This document shows positions 12,829 to 23,323 of a DNA stretch of 64,000 nucleotides, piece by piece. Origin of the DNA: a bacterium. GTDB lineage: Bacteria; Desulfobacterota; Deferrisomatia; Deferrisomatales; BM512. The notes under the pieces are model-generated. The model was not told where the DNA came from, ran no database searches, and was given only the letters and a program-made list of their open reading frames with translations. Location: assembly GCA_004322275.1 (NCBI GenBank), contig SCTA01000041.1:19123-83122 (forward strand), given 5' to 3'. The stretch's first letter is position 1. Every line of letters begins with the position of its first letter. The position numbers and the translations under genes were made by a program.

Positions 12829-12929
12829 TTTCGGCGAAGGGCAAGGAGTCCGCAGGGCGCGCGGTCGCAGGCAGTATCAGGAATACGCCAAGACCCGCGC
12901 CCGAGAAACGACGCAGACCTTCGCCGAAA
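12829..12929 (+). repeat. R2 palindromic repeat, copy 1 (diverged)
   Basis: 101 bp bounded by a perfect 12-bp inverted repeat, TTTCGGCGAAGG (12829-12840) and CCTTCGCCGAAA (12918-12929). The interior (AGGAGTCCGCAGGGCGCGCG, later CAGTAT and CGAGAAACGACG) is a diverged version of copies at 27185 and 36467. The terminal stem differs from theirs yet pairs perfectly. The rest of the 12736-12951 gap has no ORF; it begins with GGCTGGTTGCAG immediately after the rng stop. Confidence 0.7.
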
Positions 12930-12951
12930 GAGGAAGCCGGACGCCCAGCGT

Positions 12952-13620
12952 TTATTCGGTCGTGATCCCCGTTTCCTGCATCCTCGCCCGTATCTCGTCG
13001 GCCATCCTCGAAGCTTCCCCCGCCGCTTTTGAATCGTGGTAGTCGCGAAGTACGTTCGTAACCCTGCCCAGCGCCGCCTTGTACTCTTCCTTCCGGAGGT
13101 AAAACCGGGCTACGTAGAGCTCGTGGCCCGCGAGCAGCTCCTTCCCCTCCTTTGTCTTCTCACCGGCGTCCGCGGCGTATTCCGAAGAGGGATAGGCCGA
13201 AATTAATCTCGTGAAGAGCTCCACCATCGTCTTGGCGGGCGTCTGGTCGCGGCCTTCCGTCTCAAGCTGGCCGTAGTAGGAAAGTCCCCTCTTGTAAATC
13301 GCGTAGGGAACCCTGGCGTGTGCGGGGTGGTTTTCCTCGAAGGCGCGGTAGGAGGCCGCCGACTCGGCGAAATTCTCCCGGAGATAAAGCACGTCCGCCG
13401 AAAGCAGCTCGGCCTCGATGGCGAGGGGCGAAAAGGGATATTCCTCCCTCATCGTCATGATCAGCTCGTCCGCCTCCTCGAAGTTCTCATGTTCCACGGC
13501 GTTTTTCGCCTGATTGAAGAGCGCCTCGGCGGGGGGAACGTCGCGCTTCTCGGCCCCGGCGCACCCCCAGAGGAGGGAAACCGCGAAAAGAAGCGCAAGC
13601 GTGTATATTAAGGATTTCAT
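12952..13620 (-). CDS. bamD: Outer membrane assembly lipoprotein BamD
   Basis: A 222-residue lipoprotein: signal peptide with lipobox LLWGC and lipidated Cys20, then five TPR-like helical pairs. Family landmarks are ALFNQAKNAVEHENFEEAD, FPFSPLA-like EEYPFSPLAIEA, then YLRENFAESAASYRAFEENHP, and AYPSSEYAADAG followed by HELYVARFYLRKEEYKAAL. Length and motifs fit BamD/YfiO, the essential periplasmic partner of BamA for beta-barrel insertion. It is the last gene of the minus-strand run from gatC, 41 bases after mtnA. Confidence 0.92.
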   Translation of the reverse strand: MKSLIYTLALLFAVSLLWGCAGAEKRDVPPAEALFNQAKNAVEHENFEEADELIMTMREEYPFSPLAIEAELLSADVLYLRENFAESAASYRAFEENHPAHARVPYAIYKRGLSYYGQLETEGRDQTPAKTMVELFTRLISAYPSSEYAADAGEKTKEGKELLAGHELYVARFYLRKEEYKAALGRVTNVLRDYHDSKAAGEASRMADEIRARMQETGITTE

Positions 13621-13661
13621 TACAAACCTTTCTTTAGAACTTTACTTCATCTTCCGGCAAA

Positions 13662-14708
13662 CTATTCAGGAAGCCGATCCTTTACGAGGGATTTTAAGGA
13701 TTCCGTAAAGGGCGGGCGGGCGACTCCTTTTTCGGTGATTATCGCGGCGATATACTCCGCAGGGGTCACGTCGAAGGCGGGATTCCAGACCTTCACGCCT
13801 CCCGGAGCCACCTGTCTGCCGCCGAGGCAGGTAACCTCGACCGGCGAGCGCTCCTCTATCGGTATCTTGTCTCCGGTGTCCAGCGAAAGGTCCACCGTGG
13901 ATAGCGGGGCGGCTATGTACATCGGGATACCGTGCTCTTTGGCGAGTATCGAGACGGAGTAGGTGCCGATCTTGTTGGCGGTGTCGCCGTTGGCGGCTAT
14001 CCTGTCCGCGCCCACTATGACCGCGTCCACCTTGCGGGTCTTCATGAGATATCCGGCCATGTTGTCGCAGATGAGGGTGACGGGGATGTCGTCCTTCATC
14101 AGCTCCCACGCGGTGAGCCTCGCTCCCTGCAGGAAGGGGCGGGTCTCGTCGGCGTAGACGCTGACCTTCTTTCCCGCCTCCACCGCGCCGCGTATCACGC
14201 CGAGGGCGGTCCCGTAGTCGGCGGTGGCGAGCGCACCGGCGTTGCAGTGGGTGAGGACGACGCACTCGTCGGGCAGAAGGGCAGCGCCGAAGCGCCCCAT
14301 CGCGCGGTTCGCCTCGACGTCTTCCTCGTGTATCAGGATCGCTTCCTTCACGAGCCCTTCGGCGATTTCGGAGGGAGAAAGAGCCTTCGGCTCCGCTTCC
14401 TTCCCCTTCATCCGCTCGATCGCCCAGAAGAGGTTCACCGCCGTCGGGCGCGTCGCCGCGAAGACCCTGTAGGCCTCTTCCATATAGCCGCTAAAATCCG
14501 CGCCTTTGGCCCCCTCGCGGGCGGCCAGCGCCAGACCGTAGGCGGCGGTGACGCCGATTGCGGGCGCTCCCCGGACTATCATGTCCGTTATCGCCTTCGC
14601 CACCTCCCGCCAGTCGGAGTACTCGATATAGACTTCCTCGCAGGGAAGTTTCGTCTGGTCTATGAGGAGGAGGGTTTCGCCCGTCCACTTAAGAGTATAG
14701 AAACTCAT
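13662..14708 (-). CDS. mtnA: S-methyl-5-thioribose-1-phosphate isomerase
   Basis: A 348-residue aldose-ketose isomerase of the methionine salvage pathway, converting methylthioribose 1-phosphate to methylthioribulose 1-phosphate. Visible signatures: [20 protein letters not shown] near residue 42, catalytic Cys in [19 protein letters not shown], and catalytic Asp in [19 protein letters not shown], followed by [12 protein letters not shown]. It starts immediately after the gatB stop, apparently co-transcribed. No other salvage gene (mtnP, mtnK) is in the window; mtnA-like enzymes also serve in related shunts. Confidence 0.95.
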   Translation of the reverse strand: MSFYTLKWTGETLLLIDQTKLPCEEVYIEYSDWREVAKAITDMIVRGAPAIGVTAAYGLALAAREGAKGADFSGYMEEAYRVFAATRPTAVNLFWAIERMKGKEAEPKALSPSEIAEGLVKEAILIHEEDVEANRAMGRFGAALLPDECVVLTHCNAGALATADYGTALGVIRGAVEAGKKVSVYADETRPFLQGARLTAWELMKDDIPVTLICDNMAGYLMKTRKVDAVIVGADRIAANGDTANKIGTYSVSILAKEHGIPMYIAAPLSTVDLSLDTGDKIPIEERSPVEVTCLGGRQVAPGGVKVWNPAFDVTPAEYIAAIITEKGVARPPFTESLKSLVKDRLPE

Positions 14709-16150
14709 CTAGCTATCCATCTTCTTTTTGAGTAGTTCGTTGACGAGGCCGGGGTTCGCCTTGCCCTTCGATTCGCGCATTATCTGGCCGACGAAAAAGC
14801 CGGTCAGCTTTGCGTCGCCGCCTTTCAGCCTCTCGAACTCGGAGGGGTTTTTGGCGATTATGGCGTCCACTATCGCCTCTATCTCGGAGGTGTCGGAGAT
14901 CTGGGTCAGCCCCTTCTCCTTCACTATCGCTTCGGCGGACTTTTTGCTCGTCCACATCTCCTCGAAAACCTCCTTAGCGATCTTGGAGGAGATTGCCCCG
15001 TTTTTTACCAGATCCAGCATCCCCGCGAGCATCGCCGGGGTGACGGGTGAGAAGGCGACCGAGTCGAAGCCGTCGCGGTTGAGGTTCTTGAGGACAGAGC
15101 CCATCACCCAGTTGGAGACGGCTTTGGCGTCGGAGTGGAGCTTTACCGCCTCCTCGAAGAAATCCGCCAGTTCCCGCGCGGAGCAGAGCACGTCGGCGTC
15201 GAGAGCCGGGAGACCGTAGCTTGTCCTGAACCGCTCGCGCTTGGGGTCGGGAAGTTCGGGAAGCAGTTCTTTCGCCTTCTCGACCTCTTCGGAACTTATG
15301 ACTATCGGCAAAAGGTCGGGGTCGGGGAAGTAGCGGTAGTCGTGGGCCTCTTCCTTGGAGCGCATGCCGAGGGTTACCCCCTTCGCCGCGTCGAAGAGGC
15401 GGGTCTCCTGAATCACCGTGCCGCCCTCCTCTATAAGCTCAATCTGCCGCTCGCGCTCGTAATTTATCGCCTGTTCGAGGAACTTGAAGGAGTTGACGTT
15501 CTTTATCTCGGCGCGGGTGCCGAATTTTTCGCGCCCCCTCGGGCGCACGGAGACGTTGGCGTCCACCCGGAGGCTCCCCTCGTTCATGTTCCCGTCGCAG
15601 ACGCCGAGGTAGACGAGTATCTCCCGCAGCTTCTTGACGTAGCGCACCGCCTCCCCCGCCGAGCGAATGTCCGGCTCGCTGACGATCTCCAGCAGCGGCA
15701 CGCAGGCGCGGTTGAGGTCCACGAGGCTGTAGTCCGCGCCGGGAACGTCGGGGTGGAGGAGCTTTCCGGCGTCCTCCTCCATGTGGATTCTGGTTATGCC
15801 GATGCGCTTGGGGGCTCCCTTGTCGTCCTCGATGTCCAGATGGCCGAATTCGAGAATCGGAAGCTCGTACTGGCTTATCTGATAGCCCTTGGGCAGGTCG
15901 GGGTAGAAGTAGTTCTTGCGGGCGAAGCGGCTTACCGGGGCCACCGTGCAGCCCGTCGCCAGCCCCACCTTTATCGCGAACTCGACCACCCTCTTGTTCA
16001 GCACCGGAAGGGCTCCGGGAAGGCCGAGGCAGACAGGGCAGACCTGGGTATTGGGGCTCGCGCCGAACCGGGTCGAGCAGCCGCAGAATATCTTTGTCTT
16101 CGTGAGAAGCTGCGAGTGGACCTCTAGGCCCACGACCATTTCCCAATCCA

Positions 16151-16151
<1 letters not shown>
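14709..16151 (-). CDS. gatB: Asp-tRNA(Asn)/Glu-tRNA(Gln) amidotransferase subunit B
   Basis: A 480-residue GatB, the kinase/tRNA-binding subunit of GatCAB, which converts misacylated Glu-tRNA(Gln) or Asp-tRNA(Asn) to the correct amide form. Seen: [19 protein letters not shown], the zinc cysteines CGC and [28 protein letters not shown], and the C-terminal YqeY-like helical domain ending in [15 protein letters not shown] at 16151 is chosen because GGAGG lies 7 bases upstream; a GTG at 16154 is possible. The start overlaps the gatA stop. Confidence 0.97.
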
Positions 16152-17613
<1,462 letters not shown>

Positions 17614-17617
<4 letters not shown>

Positions 17618-17922
17618 GCGCCCGCCCCCTCGTCGATGACCTTGGCCACGCGGTAGCAGCCCTCCTCCGGGTAGGGCGCGTTGGAGAGCGCCTCGTCGTT
17701 GGAGAGTCCGGGGCGGACCTCGTCCTCCCTCTCCCTTCGGGTTTCCATGACACCGAAAACGTGGGACATCGGCTCGACCCCTTCGAGGTCGAGTTCCCCG
17801 AGCTTCTCCACGTAATCGAGGATGTTCGACATCTCGGAGGCAAGCGTCTCGAGCTCTTCGGGGGAGAATTTCAATCTTCCCAGCTCGGCGACGCGGCCTG
17901 CTTCTTTGGCGGTTATCTTCAT
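17614..17922 (-). CDS. gatC: Asp-tRNA(Asn)/Glu-tRNA(Gln) amidotransferase subunit C
   Basis: A 102-residue GatC, the small belt subunit that clamps GatA to GatB. Typical text is [20 protein letters not shown] at the N terminus, then [19 protein letters not shown] and a C-terminal RVAKVIDE. The ATG at 17922 is preferred to a GTG at 17934 since GGAG lies 6 bases upstream and the protein then begins like known GatC. It leads the gatC-gatA-gatB-mtnA-bamD run. Confidence 0.93.
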
Positions 17923-18052
17923 CTTTTGCTCCACGGGGTTTGCTGCATTCCCCTTGCGACTTTAACGGAAAGAGCGAAAAGTAGCATACACTATCCGGAG
18001 GTTCAAGGTGATGTGGACTTGCTTTCCATATAGATACGTTCTAACGTCTTTG

Positions 18053-18200
18053 CAAGGCTGTTGAAAAACTGTTGCGAGCCGCGTTTTTAAGTGTCGCCGT
18101 GCTCGCTCAGGGGCTCTCCGTAGCGCTGCTACTGTCTCGCCCCATCGCTACGCGGCTCCTTGAAACCGCGGCTTCTCCCGACGTTTTTCAGCAGCCTTTG
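18053..18200 (+). repeat. R1 palindromic repeat, copy 2
   Basis: About 148 bp. The left end, CAAGGCTGTTGAAAAACTG, is the imperfect inverse of the right end (CAAAGGCTGCTGAAAAACG on the other strand). The interior keeps GTTGCGAGCC, GTCGCCGTGCTCGCTC and CGGCTCCTTGAAACCG. It occupies the centre of the 306-base gap between gatC and the activase gene; the rest of the gap shows no ORF. Confidence 0.85.
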
Positions 18201-18240
18201 AAAGCGTTTCCTTCTCATTCATCCAGAAAGCAGGGCCGGA

Positions 18241-18837
18241 TTGCTGAATATTCGCCACATCGCGGTAACGGAGGGGGTGAACGGGCCGGGAGCGCGCCTG
18301 ACCGTCTGGGCGCAGGGCTGCCCCTTCGTCTGCGAGGGGTGCTTCAACCCCGAGCTTCGCCCCTTTGAGAACAAGCGGCTTCTTTCGCCTGAAAAACTGC
18401 TGGAGGAAGCGCTGAGCCTCGATTTTTCAGGGGTCACTCTCTCCGGGGGAGAGCCCTTCGCGCAGGCGGACGAGCTGGCCGATTTTCTCCGGCTGCTGAA
18501 GGCGAAGCGACCCAAAACCGGCGTCATCGCCTTCACCGGTTACACCCTCGCCGAGCTTAAAAACGGTCCCTGGGAACTCAAAAAGCTCCTTTGCGAAATC
18601 GACCTTCTGATCGACGGCAGATACGAGGTTCAAAGCCCTTCCGCCGGAAGCCTTCGGGGCTCCTCGAACCAGAGACTCGTTCCCCTTACCGAGACCGGCC
18701 TCGACCTTCTCGAAGAGATCGTCATGAACAGCCGCGCCGAGACCGCGCTGACGATAACCGGAGAGGGAGAGGTCATAGTCTCCGGCTTCCCCACGGCTGA
18801 ATTCGTCCGCAACCTGCGAAACAAGCTCTCGGGATGA
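18241..18837 (+). CDS. NrdG-like radical SAM activating enzyme
   Basis: A 198-residue single-cluster radical SAM protein, read from a TTG at 18241. The cluster motif is CPFVCEGCFNPE (C-x3-C-x2-C, near residue 27), with a preceding GPGARLTVWAQG and a following TLSGGEPFAQ; these are the hallmarks of activases for glycyl-radical enzymes such as anaerobic ribonucleotide reductase. Its partner enzyme is not in the window, so the target is unknown. A C-terminal extension (ALTITGEGEVIVSGFP) follows the minimal fold. The TTG start fits the usual N terminus but has only a weak ribosome binding site. Confidence 0.8.
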   Translation: MLNIRHIAVTEGVNGPGARLTVWAQGCPFVCEGCFNPELRPFENKRLLSPEKLLEEALSLDFSGVTLSGGEPFAQADELADFLRLLKAKRPKTGVIAFTGYTLAELKNGPWELKKLLCEIDLLIDGRYEVQSPSAGSLRGSSNQRLVPLTETGLDLLEEIVMNSRAETALTITGEGEVIVSGFPTAEFVRNLRNKLSG

Positions 18838-18843
18838 GTTTTT

Positions 18844-19112
18844 TTAGCTGTAAACAAAAAACCTTCGAGCCGATAAGTTCATATAATTTACTTATCGGCG
18901 AGCCTTCTTTTCGTCCTACTCGTGGCCCGTACGCGGCGCAACGAGTGGAGGCGTCGGGCCGGCGCGGGGTCTTAGCGAAGCGATAGCGGAGCGAGTGCCC
19001 CGTACGGCCCAGCCGGAACGAAGTGGTCGCGCTTTTTTAAAGCGCGAGCGACGGGTCCGGGCCGATTTTTTGGGCACTTTTTTCTAAAAAAAGTGCCATG
19101 GGTGCGGGGCGA
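18844..19112 (+). repeat. R3 structured repeat, copy 1
   Basis: About 270 bp matching 24216-24492. Order of shared blocks: TAGCTGTAAACAAA, ACCTTCGAG, a 10-bp hairpin (18869-18878 with 18890-18899), CTCGTGGCCCGTA, GGGGTCTTAG, TCCGGGCCGATTT, and a second hairpin (19073-19097) followed by GGGTGCGGGGC. The stems differ in sequence from the other copy but pair perfectly in both. It fills most of the 343-base gap after the activase gene. Confidence 0.75.
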
Positions 19113-19180
19113 AGCCCGGCAAGTTGTAAATTCCCGAGTTCGTCCAATGCCTTCGCCGAAAACTCTCGGGGTAAGCGTGG

Positions 19181-19885
19181 TTACTTAACCGCTCTCAGAA
19201 CCCCCTTCCCCAAGGGCATGAACCTCTCGACGATCTCGACTTCGGCCTCCCGGAAACCGGCCCCGAGACACAGTGCTTCCCATTCCCCCGGCGAAACCGC
19301 GCCACCTACGCAAAACGCCCACGCCTCCGGGTCTTTTCTCAGCTCTTCCCCAAGCTCGCCCAGCGCCATTACGTCGGCGAGGAGCCACCTCCCGCCGGGT
19401 TTCAGTATCCTGAAGACCTCTTTCGCCAGCAATTGCTTGTCGAAGACGAGATTGGCCGCCCCGTTGGTCAGGACGTGGGTGAAAGAATCGCTCTTGAGGG
19501 GGATATCGGGGAGGAACCCCTCCACCGCCTCGCACTCCCCCGAAGCCGCGGCAAGGTTCCGCAGCATCCCCCGGCTCGCGTCGAGGGAGACGACCCTCGC
19601 GCCCGCTCCAGCGAGCCAGAGGGTGTCGAGCCCTGAGCCGCAGCCTAGATCGGCGACGGTCAACTCTCCTCCCTCTTTCATAATTTCCCCCGCGAGGGGA
19701 AAAGCCCCGACGAAGCCGTCCAGAGTCTCCCTTCCGGCCTTCGCGACGATGTCCGGAGGATACCCGAGCGAAAGCGCGAGCGCCTCGCCGGTGGGAAAAG
19801 CCAGTCCTCCGGGAGCGCGCGAGCCCTCGGCGGCTATCCGCTCGTAAGCGGCTTCCACGGCCTTTTTTATCGCTTCCTTTTCCAT
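19181..19885 (-). CDS. Class I SAM-dependent methyltransferase (ArsM-like)
   Basis: A 234-residue Rossmann-fold methyltransferase. The SAM-binding motif I is VADLGCGSGLDTLWLA (near residue 76), motif II VVSLDASRGML, and motif IV/V HVLTNGAANLVFDKQLLAKEVFRIL with ILKPGGRWLLADV. The tail CVGGAVSPGEWEALCLGAGF resembles arsenite methyltransferases (CVAGA-type segment), but the set of substrate cysteines is not clearly complete, so the substrate stays open. It is a single gene between repeats and the divergent DUF3786 gene. Confidence 0.8.
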   Translation of the reverse strand: MEKEAIKKAVEAAYERIAAEGSRAPGGLAFPTGEALALSLGYPPDIVAKAGRETLDGFVGAFPLAGEIMKEGGELTVADLGCGSGLDTLWLAGAGARVVSLDASRGMLRNLAAASGECEAVEGFLPDIPLKSDSFTHVLTNGAANLVFDKQLLAKEVFRILKPGGRWLLADVMALGELGEELRKDPEAWAFCVGGAVSPGEWEALCLGAGFREAEVEIVERFMPLGKGVLRAVK

Positions 19886-19942
19886 TCAGGAAAAATCCCT
19901 ATAATTAACTTAATCGAAACCGGCAAACTTTCAGGGGTAACA

Positions 19943-20563
19943 ATGGCGGCAGAAGAAAAAACTCTCTATGTATCGAGCGAAACAATACATCCCTTGCACT
20001 GGGAGCGCCTTACGGCGCAAAATCCCGAGGAAGTGGCGGAAAGGTCTCTCGCCCGGTGGGACGGCGAAAAATTCACCCTCTCCCTTCTCGGCAAAGAACT
20101 GGTCATCTCGCCCGCCGACAGAAGAATTTTCTTCACGGCCGCGCCCAACGTTCCGGCGGGGTTTCATCAGGGGCTTACGGCTATTTCCTACCTCTGGGGG
20201 GCGACCGGCTCGCAGCCCTCCGGTGAGTTCGTCTCCCTGCTGGAGCTTCCGGGCGGCGCGACCTTCTTTCACGGCCACCACGCCCCCGCAACCCGGAAAA
20301 TCTCGGAGCGCTTCGGCGCTTCACCCGCAGAGTTCAGGAAAAGGACGCTTGAGCGCGGGTGGAGCGAGGTGGCTATCGGCGACGGTTCCGCCAGCATCCT
20401 TGCGCTGCCGAAGATTCCCCTCCAACTCGTCCTCTGGGCGGCGGACGAGGGGTTCGCCTCCTCCGCTATCTTCCTCATAGATTCCCGCGCGGGACAATAT
20501 ATGCAACTGGATGCGATCTGGGCGCTTACGAACTGCGCCGTGGAACAATTGCTTAGGGATTGA
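19943..20563 (+). CDS. DUF3786 domain protein (short form)
   Basis: A 206-residue protein that I assign to DUF3786 from its central pattern: LSLLGKELVISPADRRI, then AISYLWGATGSQPSGEFVSL and RFGASPAEFRKRTLERGW, with C-terminal LPKIPLQLVLWAADEGF and SRAGQYMQLDAIWAL. The second gene at 21526 carries the same modules in the same order plus an N-terminal cluster domain. DUF3786 is found mainly in anaerobes and has no established function. It abuts convergently on prmA with no spacer. Confidence 0.8.
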   Translation: MAAEEKTLYVSSETIHPLHWERLTAQNPEEVAERSLARWDGEKFTLSLLGKELVISPADRRIFFTAAPNVPAGFHQGLTAISYLWGATGSQPSGEFVSLLELPGGATFFHGHHAPATRKISERFGASPAEFRKRTLERGWSEVAIGDGSASILALPKIPLQLVLWAADEGFASSAIFLIDSRAGQYMQLDAIWALTNCAVEQLLRD

Positions 20564-21421
20564 TCAGGATATCTTCCGTAACAAAAGTGCGCTCCACGGC
20601 CCCATATCCTGTCTGTCCATCGTTTCAAACCCCAGCCCCTCGAAGTAGCTCCTTGCGCCCTCGCACTCCTCGACCAGAAAACCTGAGATGATGAGCCTGC
20701 CGCCGGGGGCGGTGTGCTTCGCCAGCAGCGGGGCGAGGCCGAGGACTATCTGGTAGAGGATGTTTGCGACGACCAGCGGCCACTCCCCCTTTATCGCCCG
20801 CAGTTCCCCGCAGTAGACCTCGATACCCTCCTCGACGCGGTTCAGCAGGGCGTTGTCGCGGGTGGCTTTGGCGGCGAGGATGTCCATGTCGAGCGCGCCG
20901 ACCTTTTTCACCCCGAGAAGCCGCGCCGCGATGGACAAAATCCCCGAGCCGCAGCCGACGTCGAGCATCGCGACCACCGGCTCGGCCAGGAGGCACTCGT
21001 CTATCATGTCGAGGCAAAGGCGCGTTGTCTCGTGGCCCCCGGTGCCGAAGGCGCGGCCCGGATCGATGAGCAAGGTCGCCATGCCCTCTTCGGGCGGCGG
21101 AACGTTTTCCCAGGTAGGGCAGATCCAGAGCCTTTTGGAGGCCTTGAGGGGATGGAAATACTTCTTCCACGACTCCCACCAGTCCTCGGAGGCGATCTCC
21201 TCCCACCGAATCTTTACAACTTCGGCTTCGTGGAGGGCCGCGAAGCGTCCGAGAGCGGCCTCTACCTTCTCTTTGTCGCCGGGTTTGTAGTAGGCTGCCA
21301 GTTCCTCGCCGGATTCCTCTATCCCGCCCGCGCCCAGCTCCATCAGTTCGAGAGCGGCCAACTCGCGAAGGGCCTCCGGCGCGTTTACCATGCATTTAAG
21401 CCATACGGCTGCTTCTTCCAT
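20564..21421 (-). CDS. prmA: Ribosomal protein L11 methyltransferase
   Basis: A 285-residue PrmA. The diagnostic segment DPGRAFGTGGHETTRLCL is present, with motif I MLDVGCGSGILSIAA and the catalytic-pocket VVANILYQIVLGLAP. The N-terminal substrate-recruitment domain (residues 1-90) is followed by the linker WEEIASEDWWESWKKYFHPLK. It trimethylates ribosomal protein L11. It is transcribed against the flanking DUF3786 genes. Confidence 0.95.
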   Translation of the reverse strand: MEEAAVWLKCMVNAPEALRELAALELMELGAGGIEESGEELAAYYKPGDKEKVEAALGRFAALHEAEVVKIRWEEIASEDWWESWKKYFHPLKASKRLWICPTWENVPPPEEGMATLLIDPGRAFGTGGHETTRLCLDMIDECLLAEPVVAMLDVGCGSGILSIAARLLGVKKVGALDMDILAAKATRDNALLNRVEEGIEVYCGELRAIKGEWPLVVANILYQIVLGLAPLLAKHTAPGGRLIISGFLVEECEGARSYFEGLGFETMDRQDMGPWSALLLRKIS

Positions 21422-21525
21422 TTCTCACTCCGGTATTATTTTTGGTTATCTTATCACAGGCGGCTTGAGTAAATCCGCTTTGTCGCCTATTTTTGTCCGG
21501 TCAAAACCTAACACTGGGAATTTAA

Positions 21526-22338
21526 ATGGCCTACAAAGTTCTCGACATTTTAAAAGACCTGCCCGGCACCAACTGCGGGGAGTGCAAGAAGAGCGGCTGC
21601 TACCCCTTCTCCATCTCGGTCTACCTCGAAGGGTGGGACCTCGCGAGCTGCCCCCACCTCCCAGCCGGAGAGGTTGAGAGGATGAAAACTCTCATCGCCG
21701 AGGACAGGGCCAGGGGGGGCGGCAAGAAAGACCCCACCCACGACCAGGCGGTAGTGAGTCTCAGCAAAAAATTCCGCGCCGCCGATTTGCAGGTCATGGC
21801 GGCAAACTCCGGCTGCGTCCAGGCGGGGGATTCCCTCGTCTGCCCCTTCCTCGACGGCTCCTACGAGATCGGCCTCGAAGACGTGAAGGCGCTCAAGGGA
21901 GAGCCGCCGAGCGTCTGGGTAAAGGTCTTCCTCTACATCTACCTCACCCGCGCCAGCGGCGCAAAACCGGCCGGGAAGTGGGTCTCCTTCAGGGAGCTTC
22001 CCAACTCCACCAGCAAATCGGCCAACTTCGAGAGCTGCGGCGAGAAGATAGCCAGGCATTACTCCGGCCACGGGGAGAAGCTCGACGAGGCCGTCCGCGA
22101 ACTCGGGGGAGTGCGTGACGAGCTGGGCTCGGCGGACAGGGTCTGGCGACTGACCCCGCTGCCGAGAATTTCGCTGCTGCTGCTCTACTGGGAGGCGACC
22201 GAGGAGTTTCCCGCAAGGGCGACAATCCTCGTAGACAAAAACATACTTGAATATCTCGATCAGGAGGCCACGGTCTTCCTCGCCGAGGCGATCTCCAACC
22301 GTCTTTGCGGCAAATCCGTAAACGAGGTGATAACATGA
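21526..22338 (+). CDS. DUF3786 protein with N-terminal 4Fe-4S domain
   Basis: A 270-residue protein. Cys17, Cys20, Cys25 and Cys42 give C-x2-C-x4-C-x16-C, the spacing of the Fe-S domain found in corrinoid/Fe-S proteins (pfam04060). Residues 75-265 repeat the DUF3786 layout of the 19943 gene: DSLVCPFLDGSYEIG, then WVSFRELPNSTSKSANFES and LPRISLLLLYWEATEEFPA. Inference: an electron-transfer partner of corrinoid or one-carbon enzymes. Its stop overlaps the start of the LysR gene (ATGA). Confidence 0.85.
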   Translation: MAYKVLDILKDLPGTNCGECKKSGCYPFSISVYLEGWDLASCPHLPAGEVERMKTLIAEDRARGGGKKDPTHDQAVVSLSKKFRAADLQVMAANSGCVQAGDSLVCPFLDGSYEIGLEDVKALKGEPPSVWVKVFLYIYLTRASGAKPAGKWVSFRELPNSTSKSANFESCGEKIARHYSGHGEKLDEAVRELGGVRDELGSADRVWRLTPLPRISLLLLYWEATEEFPARATILVDKNILEYLDQEATVFLAEAISNRLCGKSVNEVIT

Positions 22339-23237
22339 TGTTCCGCCACCTGGAGGCCTTCGTCGAAACCGCCCGCACGGGCAGCGTGACTCTGGCCGCC
22401 GAAACCCTTCTCGTCACCCAGCCCACCGTCAGCGGCCAGCTCCGGGAGCTTGAGGAAGAGCTCGGCGTCGCCCTCTTCAACCGGCTGCCGCGAGGGGTCG
22501 AGCTGAGCGAGGCGGGGAAAAGGTTTCTCCCGAGGGCGAAGGAGATACTCTCGGCGCGCAAAAAACTCCTCGAAGAGGCCTCCGACTACAAGGGGCTGCT
22601 TTCCGGGACCCTCGAACTGCACGCCTCCAACGTCCCCGGCGAATACCTCCTCCCGGTGTGCATCGCCCACTTCAAGAAAGCCCACCCCAGCCTTCGCATA
22701 GTGATGAAAATTCACGACAGCCGCGAGACCATCGAGGCGATCCAGCGCGGAGACGCCTACCTCGGCCTCGTCGGCGGCAGCGTCGAAGACCCCGACCTCG
22801 AATTCTTCCCCATCTGGGACGACAGGATATGCCTCTACGCCTCCGCGAAAGCCGAATTTCCCGAAACCGTCACCTTGCAGGAGCTTGCCGCCCTACCCCT
22901 CGTCATGCGCGAGGAGGGCTCGGCCTCGCGGCTCACCGTGCAAAACGCCCTCAAGGCGGCGGGGCTGGAGATGAATTCCATGGAAGTGGTCGCGGAACTC
23001 GGCTCCACCACCGCCGTCAAAAAGGCGGTGGCCGCAGGGATAGGCGCATCTTTTCTGTCGGGGATTTCGGCTTTGGAGGAACTTGAAGCGGGGCTGTTCA
23101 GGAAGATCGAAGTAACGGGGCTTGCGCCCATCGAACGCAGATTCTACCTCGTCCGCCACAGAAGGCGCGAACTCCCACCCTCGGCGCGGGCCTTTTGCGA
23201 GTATGCGCTACAGAAAGCAGCGAGTTGTTTTAATTAG
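22335..23237 (+). CDS. LysR-family transcriptional regulator
   Basis: A 300-residue LysR regulator. The N-terminal winged helix reads FRHLEAFVETARTGSVTLAA and TQPTVSGQLRELEEELGV, with LFNRLPRGVELSEAG for the wing. Residues 90-295 form the periplasmic-binding-like effector domain (HASNVPGEYLLPVCIAHFKK). The start at 22335 overlaps the DUF3786 stop by 4 bases; the next codon is also ATG. Co-translation with the DUF3786/Fe-S gene suggests it senses a metabolite of that pathway; the effector is unknown. Confidence 0.92.
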   Translation: MMFRHLEAFVETARTGSVTLAAETLLVTQPTVSGQLRELEEELGVALFNRLPRGVELSEAGKRFLPRAKEILSARKKLLEEASDYKGLLSGTLELHASNVPGEYLLPVCIAHFKKAHPSLRIVMKIHDSRETIEAIQRGDAYLGLVGGSVEDPDLEFFPIWDDRICLYASAKAEFPETVTLQELAALPLVMREEGSASRLTVQNALKAAGLEMNSMEVVAELGSTTAVKKAVAAGIGASFLSGISALEELEAGLFRKIEVTGLAPIERRFYLVRHRRRELPPSARAFCEYALQKAASCFN

Positions 23238-23323
23238 GGAATCGTGTGGCGCGTTACGGCTTGCGCCTAACGCATCCAACACGGCTTAAACACAACGTAT
23301 CATATAACAAGGATTTATATGAA

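Noticed and set aside
15135..16127. 330-codon open frame opposite gatB
   Set aside because: Shadow of GatB, whose zinc site and catalytic text lie on the other strand.
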